Assembly (NCBI GenBank): GCA_018609665.1
Contig: JAHENN010000122.1
Span: 1-5,818, forward strand
Direction of reading: 5' to 3'
Source of the DNA: Haloarculaceae archaeon
Lineage (GTDB): Archaea > Halobacteriota > Halobacteria > Halobacteriales > Haloarculaceae
DNA length: 5,818 nucleotides
Numbering within the stretch: position 1 is the first letter of the stretch; every line of letters begins with the position of its first letter. The notes beneath the pieces were generated by a model. It had not been told where the DNA came from. It saw only the letters and a program-made list of their open reading frames with translations, and made no database searches. Of the stretch, positions 1-4,188 are shown piece by piece. The position numbers were made by a program, and so were the translations under genes.

Positions 1-468
1 CGGCGGCGTCGCCACCGCGACGTGGTCGACGCCGGCGACCGCCGCCGGGACGGCACCCATCAGCACGCTCGAGGGGTAGGCGGCGGTGCCGCCGGGGGCG
101 TAGACGCCCACCCGCTCCAGCGGCCGGAACCGCCGGCCCAGCTCGCGGCCGTCGAACGACGCCCGCCAGTCGTCCGGCAGCTGCCGCTCGTGGAAGGTCC
201 GGACGTTGTCGGCGGCGGTCTCGATGGCCGCCCGGACGTCGTCGTCGACCGCCTCGTAGGCGCGTTCGGCCTCGTCGGTGACGTCGAGGGCGCCGACGGT
301 CACGTCGTCGAACTCCTCGGCGAACTCCCGGAGCGCGACGTCGCCCTCCGTCCGGACCCGGTCGACGATCTCCTCGACGTCCGCCCGGACGGCGCCGACG
401 CCGGCGTCCCGGTCGAACAGCGCGGCCCGCTCGTCCGGCGAGAGCTCCGCGACGGCTCTGACGTTCAT
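1..468 (-). CDS. hisD: Histidinol dehydrogenase, N-terminal part (runs off left edge)
   Basis: Histidinol dehydrogenase catalyses the last two steps of histidine biosynthesis, the NAD-dependent oxidation of L-histidinol to L-histidine, in the cytoplasm. Only the first 156 residues are in the window; the family is usually about 420-440 residues. Visible family signatures are the N-terminal VRTEGDVAL block (about residues 38-46) and the glycine-rich segment from GVYAPGG to YPSSVLMGAVPAA (about 121-143), followed by VAVATPP where bacterial HisD has a similar Ser/Thr-Pro-Pro turn. The zinc ligands and catalytic residues lie beyond the edge. The ATG at 468 is chosen because it gives the expected short N-terminus and a promoter-like element sits 27 bp upstream. 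The gene is divergent from the DtxR-type regulator. It is called from the translated motifs; a complete gene is assumed but cannot be checked here. Confidence 0.93.
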   Translation of the reverse strand, partial: MNVRAVAELSPDERAALFDRDAGVGAVRADVEEIVDRVRTEGDVALREFAEEFDDVTVGALDVTDEAERAYEAVDDDVRAAIETAADNVRTFHERQLPDDWRASFDGRELGRRFRPLERVGVYAPGGTAAYPSSVLMGAVPAAVAGVDHVAVATPP

Positions 469-480
469 GTCTGCGCAGAC
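469..480. promoter_or_regulatory. 12-bp perfect palindrome abutting the hisD start codon (possible operator)
   Basis: GTCTGCGCAGAC is a perfect 12-bp palindrome lying immediately upstream of the hisD ATG, between its TATA-like element and the predicted leaderless transcription start. That position would suit a repressor site blocking polymerase. The function is inferred; no regulator is tied to it, and one such palindrome could arise by chance in GC-rich DNA. Confidence 0.3.
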
Positions 481-491
481 GGCGCCGCCGG

Positions 492-505
492 GCAAAGCGG
501 TTTCC
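492..505 (-). promoter_or_regulatory. Putative hisD promoter (BRE + weak TATA-like)
   Basis: Read on the minus strand, GGAAAC (505-500) is followed by CGCTTTGC (499-492), centred about 27 bp upstream of the hisD ATG at 468. The spacing matches a leaderless archaeal transcript. The TATA part is weak because it lacks a TA step; the purine block and the spacing, both shared with other genes in this window, carry the call. Confidence 0.5.
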
Positions 506-544
506 ATCCGCCCGCGCGTCCGCGCCGACGCCGACGCGACGGAC

Positions 545-558
545 GGAAACGCCTATGA
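545..558 (+). promoter_or_regulatory. Putative promoter of the DtxR-type regulator gene
   Basis: GGAAAC (545-550) followed by GCCTATGA (551-558) is centred about 27 bp upstream of the ATG at 583. The arrangement mirrors the divergent hisD promoter and supports a leaderless transcript starting at or next to the ATG. No clear Shine-Dalgarno sequence is present, which agrees with leaderless translation. Confidence 0.55.
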
Positions 559-582
559 CCGACCGTCGTCTACGCTCGGACG

Positions 583-1254
583 ATGCTGAGTGCCGTCATG
601 GAGGACTACATCAAGGCGATCTACTCGCTGCAGGAGGCGCCCGACGAGCGCGTGGGCACCTCCGAACTCGCCGACTCCCTCGACGTGACCTCCCCGACGG
701 TGTCGAGCATGCTGTCGAAGCTGGCCGACCGCGGGCTCGTCGACCACGAGGAGTACCGCGGCGTCACCCTCACCGACGAGGGCGAGGTGGTCGCCCTCGA
801 GATCCTCCGACACCACCGGCTGCTGGAGGCGTTCCTCACCGAACGGCTCGACTACGACTGGGCGGACGTCCACGAGGAGGCCGACCGCCTCGAACACCAC
901 GTCTCCGAGGAGCTGACCGACCGCATCGCGGAGACGCTGGACAACCCCGGCGTCGACCCCCACGGCGACCCCATCCCGGACGCCGACCTGGAGCTGCCCG
1001 ACTCGGGGGCGACGGGGCGGCTCTCGACGGCCGAGGAGGGCGACACCGTCGTCGTCCGGCGCATCCGCCACCAGGGCGACGAGGAGCTGCGCTACCTCGC
1101 GGCGGCGGGCATCGAGCCCGGCGTCGAGCTGGAGGTGCTGGAGATCGCGCCGTTCGGGCTGGTCACCGTCGAGACGCCGGCCGGCCAGCAGGGCCTGCCC
1201 GAGGAGATCGCCGCCATCATCGAGACGGCGCCCGCGACCGGAGCCGAGGCCTGA
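583..1254 (+). CDS. DtxR/MntR-family metal-dependent transcriptional regulator with FeoA-like domain
   Basis: This 223-residue cytoplasmic repressor is of the type that binds DNA when loaded with Mn(II) or Fe(II) and shuts off metal uptake genes. Residues 1-62 form the winged helix-turn-helix (SELADSLDVTSPTVSSMLSKLADRGLV, then the EEYRGVTLT wing). Residues about 65-125 are the metal-binding and dimerisation domain, with RHHRLLEAFL and the HEEADRLEHHVSEE block. Residues about 147-217 are an SH3-like FeoA domain (EEGDTVVVRRI, YLAAAGIEPGVELEVLE, APFGLVTVE). The start MLSAVMEDYIKAIY places Asp8 where Bacillus MntR has its Mn-selecting Asp8 and DtxR has Met10, which hints at Mn sensing; the MntR Glu11 position is Lys here. 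The ATG at 598 would lose only five residues, but the promoter spacing favours 583. Haloarchaeal relatives are often called SirR or Idr; I cannot tell which this is. The 3' end overlaps the convergent downstream gene by 38 bp. Confidence 0.92.
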   Translation: MLSAVMEDYIKAIYSLQEAPDERVGTSELADSLDVTSPTVSSMLSKLADRGLVDHEEYRGVTLTDEGEVVALEILRHHRLLEAFLTERLDYDWADVHEEADRLEHHVSEELTDRIAETLDNPGVDPHGDPIPDADLELPDSGATGRLSTAEEGDTVVVRRIRHQGDEELRYLAAAGIEPGVELEVLEIAPFGLVTVETPAGQQGLPEEIAAIIETAPATGAEA

Positions 1255-1840
1255 CCAGCCACCAGCCGGCGACGACCGCGGCGACGACGCAGCCGCCGAG
1301 CAGGAACGCGACGACCGGGTCGACCGCCGCGGCCTCGCCGGCCGCCTCGCTGGCGGCCTCGGTGCTCCGGGTTGCGACGTCTTCCGTCTCCGTGGAGTCG
1401 GCGGCGAGCCAGTCGGTCGCCGCCGCGAAGACGGCCGTCCCGACCCCGACGACCAGCGCCAGCCCGAACAGCCCCGCGAGCCGGTCCCGCAGCCGCGAGG
1501 CGTCGTCGGAATCGCCGGCGAACAGCACGACCGCCTCGCTGCTGGGCGCGTAGACCGTCACCTCGGTGCCCGTCTCCGAGTAGCCCGTGCCAGCCGGTTC
1601 GATGAGCCCCGCCGTCTCGAGGTTGTCCAGGTGGTAGTGGACGTTCTGCAGCGACGTCCCGACCGCCTCCTGGACCGCCGACGGCGTCCGCGGCTCCTCG
1701 TAGAGCGCCGACAGCACCCGGCGGGCCGTCTCCGAGGCCAGGGCGTCGAAGGCGGCGTCGGCGTCCTCGTCGTCCACCTCCAGCACGCGGGGCGTCTCCG
1801 GCGACGGCGACACGTCGGGGCGACTCGGTAGCAGGCTCAT
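1217..1840 (-). CDS. Membrane-anchored ArsR-like winged-helix regulator
   Basis: This 207-residue protein appears to join a DNA-binding domain to a membrane anchor. Residues about 25-100 form an ArsR-like winged helix: FDALASETARRVLSALYEEPRTP, then SAVQEAVGTSLQNVHYHLDNLETAGLIEP as the helix-turn-helix and recognition region, then a wing ending in TEVTVYAPSSEAVVLFAG. Two hydrophobic stretches follow, at about 121-141 and 176-196, separated by a Ser/Thr/Glu/Ala-rich loop of about 30 residues. The tail is arginine-rich (RPRLRSRAPSR), which by the positive-inside rule puts both ends in the cytoplasm and the loop outside. Target and signal are unknown. The ATG at 1838-1840 is preceded by a promoter-like element at the leaderless distance. 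The stop lies inside the coding region of the convergent metal regulator. HTH and membrane segments are confident; any sensing role is inference. Confidence 0.85.
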   Translation of the reverse strand: MSLLPSRPDVSPSPETPRVLEVDDEDADAAFDALASETARRVLSALYEEPRTPSAVQEAVGTSLQNVHYHLDNLETAGLIEPAGTGYSETGTEVTVYAPSSEAVVLFAGDSDDASRLRDRLAGLFGLALVVGVGTAVFAAATDWLAADSTETEDVATRSTEAASEAAGEAAAVDPVVAFLLGGCVVAAVVAGWWLVRPRLRSRAPSR

Positions 1841-1864
1841 CGGCCGCCGGTAGCCGTCCCCCGA

Positions 1865-1877
1865 GCATACCGCTTTC
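1865..1877 (-). promoter_or_regulatory. Putative promoter of the membrane-anchored regulator gene
   Basis: Minus-strand GAAAGC (1877-1872) then GGTATGC (1871-1865) is centred about 27 bp upstream of the ATG at 1840, again the leaderless arrangement. It lies in the short gap after the small membrane protein gene, so the regulator gene need not depend on read-through from it. Confidence 0.5.
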
Positions 1878-1885
1878 GTAATGTC

Positions 1886-1897
1886 AAACGGCCGTTT
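1886..1897. promoter_or_regulatory. 12-bp perfect palindrome upstream of the regulator promoter
   Basis: AAACGGCCGTTT is a perfect 12-bp palindrome. It starts about 8 bp upstream of the BRE-like block of the membrane-anchored regulator gene, and its other end covers the last base of the stop codon of the small membrane protein gene. The location suits an activator or autoregulatory site. As RNA it would form only a weak stem with no useful T-run, so a terminator is less likely. The function is inferred. Confidence 0.35.
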
Positions 1898-2109
1898 TAC
1901 TCCTCCAGCGGCCGCAGTCCCGCCACGGCCGCCAGCGACCGGCCCGCGAGGACGACGACGAGGGCGCCGCCGGCGAGCATCGTCGGCGCCGACAGCAGCC
2001 GCGCCATCTCGACCGGGACGACCAGCCGCGACAGCCCCGTGAGGACGAAGCTGAACGGCAGGAGCCCGAAGGCGAGAAACGAGAGCTCCACGAACGTGTT
2101 GCGGCGCAT
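1897..2109 (-). CDS. Small two-helix membrane protein, function unknown
   Basis: This 70-residue hydrophobic protein is not one I can assign to a family. Residues about 7-27 (VELSFLAFGLLPFSFVLTGL region) and about 39-63 (LSAPTMLAGGALVVVLAGRSLAAVAGL region) are long enough to span the membrane. They are joined by a short segment with Arg28, Glu34 and Arg37. The MRRNT start is basic and the tail LRPLEE is acidic. Evidence that it is real: codons are strongly GC-rich at the third position, a T/A-rich promoter element lies upstream, it fits the spacing between neighbours without overlap, and it has a hydrophobicity pattern a random frame would not give. It lies just upstream of the membrane-anchored regulator gene on the same strand, so a partnership is possible but unproven. 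Confidence 0.7.
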   Translation of the reverse strand: MRRNTFVELSFLAFGLLPFSFVLTGLSRLVVPVEMARLLSAPTMLAGGALVVVLAGRSLAAVAGLRPLEE

Positions 2110-2137
2110 CAGCCGTCGCTACCGACGGCGTCGGCGG

Positions 2138-2144
2138 AAATAAA
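2138..2144 (-). promoter_or_regulatory. TATA-like element of the small membrane protein gene (possible T-rich terminator of the gene upstream)
   Basis: Minus-strand TTTATTT stands out in a GC-rich gap, centred about 32 bp upstream of the ATG at 2109, giving a predicted leader of about 5 nt. The same T-rich run lies about 20 nt after the TAG stop of the MTH865-family gene, where archaeal RNA polymerase can terminate on T-tracts, so it may do both jobs. The two roles cannot be separated from sequence. Confidence 0.5.
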
Positions 2145-2162
2145 GCCGTGGATTCGGCCCCG

Positions 2163-2417
2163 CTAGATGTAGTCCTGCTCCTCGAGGCCGTCCATGATGT
2201 CGTCGACGAGGTCGTCGACGGAGTCGTAGGGGAACTCCTGTTCGCCGCCGGCCTTCGTGTTCAGCTCCATGGCGGTCATCGAGAAGTCGCCCGACTCGAA
2301 GGTCGTGCCGGGCCCCTGCGGCAGCGCCGGAACGAGGTCCATCGGGCTGTTGACGGGGTAGTCGGCGCCTTCGAACGCTTCGGTGAACTGCTCTCTGAGG
2401 TCTTCCTTGTCGACCAT
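2163..2417 (-). CDS. MTH865-family small acidic protein
   Basis: This 84-residue protein resembles the archaeal MTH865 family (Pfam MTH865), named after a Methanothermobacter protein whose structure is an EF-hand-like helical bundle. No biochemical role is known to me. The family pattern is visible as an N-terminal helix LREQFTEAFEGADYPVNSP (residues 7-25), a central DLVPALPQGPGTTFESGDFSMTAMEL (27-52), and a second related half EFPYDSVDDLVDDIMDGL (61-78). The 'aDyPv.Sp..L' and 'eFPy.Sv.dLvd' parts look like two copies of one unit. The ATG at 2417 (MVDKEDLREQ) is preferred because family members begin only a few residues before the first helix. An in-frame ATG at 2441 would add eight residues and run through an inverted repeat. 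The gene stands alone, with its own T/A-rich promoter. Confidence 0.82.
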   Translation of the reverse strand: MVDKEDLREQFTEAFEGADYPVNSPMDLVPALPQGPGTTFESGDFSMTAMELNTKAGGEQEFPYDSVDDLVDDIMDGLEEQDYI

Positions 2418-2425
2418 CGCATGGA

Positions 2426-2442
2426 GATGTGAAACACACATC
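2426..2442. repeat. Perfect inverted repeat in the leader of the MTH865-family gene
   Basis: On the plus strand gatgtg (2426-2431) and cacatc (2437-2442) are perfect reverse complements around a 5-nt spacer. Given a start at 2417 and a transcription start near 2451, the repeat lies in the 5' leader, ending 8 nt before the ATG. It could be a protein-binding site or an RNA hairpin affecting translation. No ribosome-binding sequence is seen between it and the ATG. Confidence 0.4.
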
Positions 2443-2474
2443 CAATTGAATGTTGTGCTGCGTGCCGCCGGTCG

Positions 2475-2482
2475 ATTTATAC
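2475..2482 (-). promoter_or_regulatory. Strong TATA box for the MTH865-family gene
   Basis: Minus-strand GTATAAAT is the best TATA match in the window and lies in the gap after the GlpA-like gene's stop. A start 27 bp downstream would fall near 2451, giving a leader of about 34 nt to the ATG at 2417. That makes this the clearest gene here predicted not to be leaderless. A second, weaker A/T patch, CAATTG at 2443-2448, would suit a leaderless start at 2417 but is less TATA-like. Confidence 0.55.
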
Positions 2483-2520
2483 GTGGTCCCGGCGCCGGCC
2501 CCGGGTCGGCCCGACTCGCG

Positions 2521-3735
2521 TCAGGCCGCGACGACGTCCTCGTCGGTCGGGCTCCGGGCGTCGTACTCGGCGACGAGGGCGTCCAGTTCCTCGGCGTCGT
2601 CGGCGCCGGGCAGCCGCCGGTCGGCGGTCCGGCAGTCGGCGTCGACGCCGAGGCGGTCGCAGACGCGGTCGGCGGTCGCCTCGGCCATCCGCCGGTAGGT
2701 CGTCAGCTTCCCGCCGACGACGCTGAGGAGGTTGTCGACGCCGTCGTCGGCGTGGTCCAGCACGAAGAAGCCGCGAGAGATGTCGCGGCGGTCCGCGCCG
2801 GCCTCGTCGGGCTCGTACAGCGGCCTGACGCCCCACCAGGTGCGGGCGACCGGCGCCGCCGCGACCGGCGGCAGCATCGCCGCACACTCCGCGACCGACC
2901 GCTCGACCTCCCAGTCGGCCCGCTCGTACTCCTCGGGGTCGTCGACCGGGACGCTGGTCGTCCCCAGGACGACCTGGTCGCCGTGCGGGACGACGATGTC
3001 GCCGTCGTCGGGCGTCCGACACCGGTTCAGCACCGGCCCGTCGCCGAGGCCGTCGTACTCGACGGCGACCATCACGCCGCGGGCCGGCGCCATCTCGACG
3101 TCGACGCCGGCCATCGCGGCGACCTCGCTGGCCCAGGCGCCCGTCGCGTTGACCACGTGGTCGACGTCGATTCGGCCGACGACGCCGCCGAGCGTCGCGG
3201 CCGTCACCCGGCCGTCCTCGACGGTCAGTCCCTCCAGCGGCGCGTGCGGCCGAACGGTCCCGCCGTGGGCCTCGGCGTCGGCCGCGTTGGCGGCACAGAG
3301 CCTCGACGGGAAGACGACGCCGTCCGGGACCGCCATCGCCCGCTCGACGTCGGCCGACAGCCCGGGGACGCGCTCGCGGGCCGCCCCCGGCGTCAGCCGC
3401 TCGGTCTCGATGTCGACCGCCTCGCAGGCCGCCAGCTTCTCCTCGAAGTAGTCGGGGTCGTCGTCGGCCAATCCGACGAACAGCCCGCCGGTCTCCCGGA
3501 CGCAGGCGCCGGCGATCGACCGGAGAACGCGGTTCTCCTCGATGCACTCCTCGGCGCCGCGTGGGTCCGACTCCGCGTAGCGGGCGCCGCTGTGCAGCAC
3601 GCCGTGGGACCGACCCGAGGTGCCCCCCGAGAGGCCGCCGCGGTCGACGAGCGTCACGTCCACGCCGCGCAGCGCGAGGTCCCGCGCGACGCCGGTACCG
3701 GTCGCGCCGCCGCCGACCACGAGGACGGTCGTCAT
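2521..3735 (-). CDS. FAD-dependent glycerol-3-phosphate dehydrogenase-like protein (GlpA-type, no C-terminal Fe-S domain)
   Basis: This 404-residue flavoprotein belongs to the DAO/GlpA-GlpD superfamily, which oxidises sn-glycerol 3-phosphate to dihydroxyacetone phosphate and passes electrons towards the respiratory chain. The dinucleotide-binding motif GGGATG is at residues 8-13, with Asp31 ending the second strand. Further GlpA/GlpD-like blocks are GTSGRSHGVLHSGARYA (38-54), VNATGAWA (195-202), WWGVRPLY (300-307) and SVVGGKLTTYRRMAE (338-352). E. coli GlpA is about 540 residues and continues into a cysteine-rich [2Fe-2S] domain; this protein stops at SPTDEDVVAA, just before that point. No glpB, glpC or glpK is adjacent. 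It may be a solitary paralogue or may act on a related hydroxy-acid or polyol substrate. The ATG at 3735 is chosen over 3759 because it starts right at the Rossmann strand and lies 27 bp from a TATA-like element. Confidence 0.85.
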   Translation of the reverse strand: MTTVLVVGGGATGTGVARDLALRGVDVTLVDRGGLSGGTSGRSHGVLHSGARYAESDPRGAEECIEENRVLRSIAGACVRETGGLFVGLADDDPDYFEEKLAACEAVDIETERLTPGAARERVPGLSADVERAMAVPDGVVFPSRLCAANAADAEAHGGTVRPHAPLEGLTVEDGRVTAATLGGVVGRIDVDHVVNATGAWASEVAAMAGVDVEMAPARGVMVAVEYDGLGDGPVLNRCRTPDDGDIVVPHGDQVVLGTTSVPVDDPEEYERADWEVERSVAECAAMLPPVAAAPVARTWWGVRPLYEPDEAGADRRDISRGFFVLDHADDGVDNLLSVVGGKLTTYRRMAEATADRVCDRLGVDADCRTADRRLPGADDAEELDALVAEYDARSPTDEDVVAA

Positions 3736-3758
3736 CACCCGACCTTCGTGCCGAGACA

Positions 3759-3773
3759 CATTATTCTGGTTCC
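3759..3773 (-). promoter_or_regulatory. Putative promoter of the GlpA-like gene
   Basis: Minus-strand GGAACC (3773-3768) followed by AATAATG (3765-3759) is centred 27 bp upstream of the ATG at 3735. This decides the start: the alternative ATG at 3759 would lie within the TATA-like element and would be untranscribed in a leaderless message. Confidence 0.6.
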
Positions 3774-3913
3774 GGCGGCCGTTCTTGCGTCGGCGAGGCG
3801 GCGTTGCCCGGAACGCCGGGGGAGAACCTCCGGACAGATCGGGAGAGGTGAACTCGTCCGTCCCGTCGCGCGTCTCTGCCGTCGCGGGATCTCAGTCCGA
3901 CCGTCCGGGTGCC

Positions 3914-3926
3914 GGAAAGATACAAA
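3914..3926 (+). promoter_or_regulatory. Orphan promoter-like element on the plus strand
   Basis: GGAAAG (3914-3919) followed by an A/T-rich ATACAAA stretch (3920-3926) has the same BRE-TATA layout as the gene promoters here. It predicts a transcript start near 3950, in the A-run just before an ATG at 3954. No convincing gene follows, so it would drive either a non-coding RNA or nothing. Confidence 0.35.
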
Positions 3927-4034
3927 CGAGCAGGTGGTCTGCCCTCACGCAAAATGTACGCCCGGAACACTAACGTCCGACGTCACTCCAGGCGGCGTGC
4001 CGCGGTCGGTCGGCTAACCCTCGTGCCGGGCGGG

Positions 4035-4091
4035 CGGCGCGGTCGGCGCCGCCGGGTGCACGACTGCGTCGTGCGGATGTGACGCACCCGG
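4035..4091. repeat. Cluster of perfect inverted repeats (possible structured RNA)
   Basis: Three pairings stand out: CGGCGC/GCGCCG at 4035-4040 and 4046-4051 (5-nt loop); GCACGAC/GTCGTGC at 4058-4064 and 4068-4074 (3-nt loop, tight); and CCGGGTGC/GCACCCGG at 4052-4059 and 4084-4091. The last can enclose a shortened second hairpin. They fold on either strand. They lie about 85-140 nt downstream of the orphan promoter on the plus strand and beyond the 3' end of the reductase-family gene on the minus strand. In DNA this GC-rich some pairing is expected by chance. Confidence 0.35.
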
Positions 4092-4188
4092 GTTCTCCGC
4101 GCGGTCATCGCTGCCCTGTCGGGCGACTCGGGCGGGGACTGAGGGTGCGTACCGGTCGTAGCGCCGCCGGCCACCTCCGTCTTTCGGC

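Larger units (their letters stand above)
3736..4188. other. Gene-poor gap of about 450 bp with promoter-like and hairpin-forming sequence
   Basis: No frame on either strand gives a protein with haloarchaeal character: the open frames are arginine-rich, lack acidic residues and match no family I know. The left end holds the promoter of the GlpA-like gene. Around 3890-3980 the GC content drops locally and a plus-strand promoter-like element occurs. From about 4035 to 4150 there are several perfect inverted repeats. I see no tRNA, SRP RNA or RNase P RNA landmarks. It could hold a small RNA, or simply be a long untranslated and intergenic region. Confidence 0.5.

Noticed and set aside
517..545. 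CGTCCG/CGGACG inverted repeat between hisD and the metal regulator
   Set aside because: Six-base arms 17 bp apart in GC-rich DNA are easily chance; no further symmetry extends it.
22..558. Plus-strand open frame of 178 codons over the hisD region
   Set aside because: It is the reverse-strand shadow of hisD; the minus frame gives clear histidinol dehydrogenase motifs, and this frame runs through the promoter region.
1092..1868. 258-codon minus-strand frame over the two regulators
   Set aside because: Arg/Gly-rich out-of-frame shadow; the adjacent frame encodes the winged helix and membrane segments.
2418..2441. Upstream ATG adding eight residues to the MTH865-family protein
   Set aside because: It would code through the inverted repeat and give an N-terminus longer than the family pattern; 2417 is preferred, though it is not excluded because the TATA box allows a 10-nt leader to 2441.
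2450..2520. A frameshifted remnant of the GlpA iron-sulfur domain downstream of the stop
   Set aside because: Translation of the remaining gap shows no cysteine-rich segment, and the promoter of the next gene occupies it.
3736..3759. Upstream ATG adding eight residues to the GlpA-like protein
   Set aside because: It falls within the TATA-like element that fits a start at 3735, and the extra residues precede the Rossmann strand without purpose.
3761..3970. 69-codon minus-strand frame with a GTG start in the gap
   Set aside because: Basic, low-complexity product, poor codon bias, no promoter at the right distance, and it ends inside the promoter of the GlpA-like gene.
3848..3973. Plus-strand GTG-started short frame preceded by a purine-rich GGGAGAG
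   Set aside because: Third-position GC falls away in the second half and no family similarity is seen; the purine run is probably chance.
2383..4017. 544-codon plus-strand open frame
   Set aside because: A long stop-free shadow opposite the GlpA-like gene, common at this GC content; its protein is Arg/Val/Gly-rich with no recognisable domain, and the true frame has all flavoprotein motifs.
3954..4082. 42-codon plus-strand frame right after the orphan promoter
   Set aside because: The position is tempting, but the product is mostly basic (runs of Arg) with almost no acidic residues, unlike haloarchaeal proteins; a non-coding transcript fits better.
4171..4178. Strong Shine-Dalgarno-like GGAGGTGG on the minus strand after the reductase-family stop
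   Set aside because: No start codon at a usable distance and no coding frame follows.
3736..4188. tRNA, SRP RNA or RNase P RNA in the gap
   Set aside because: None of the conserved landmark segments of these RNAs was seen on either strand.
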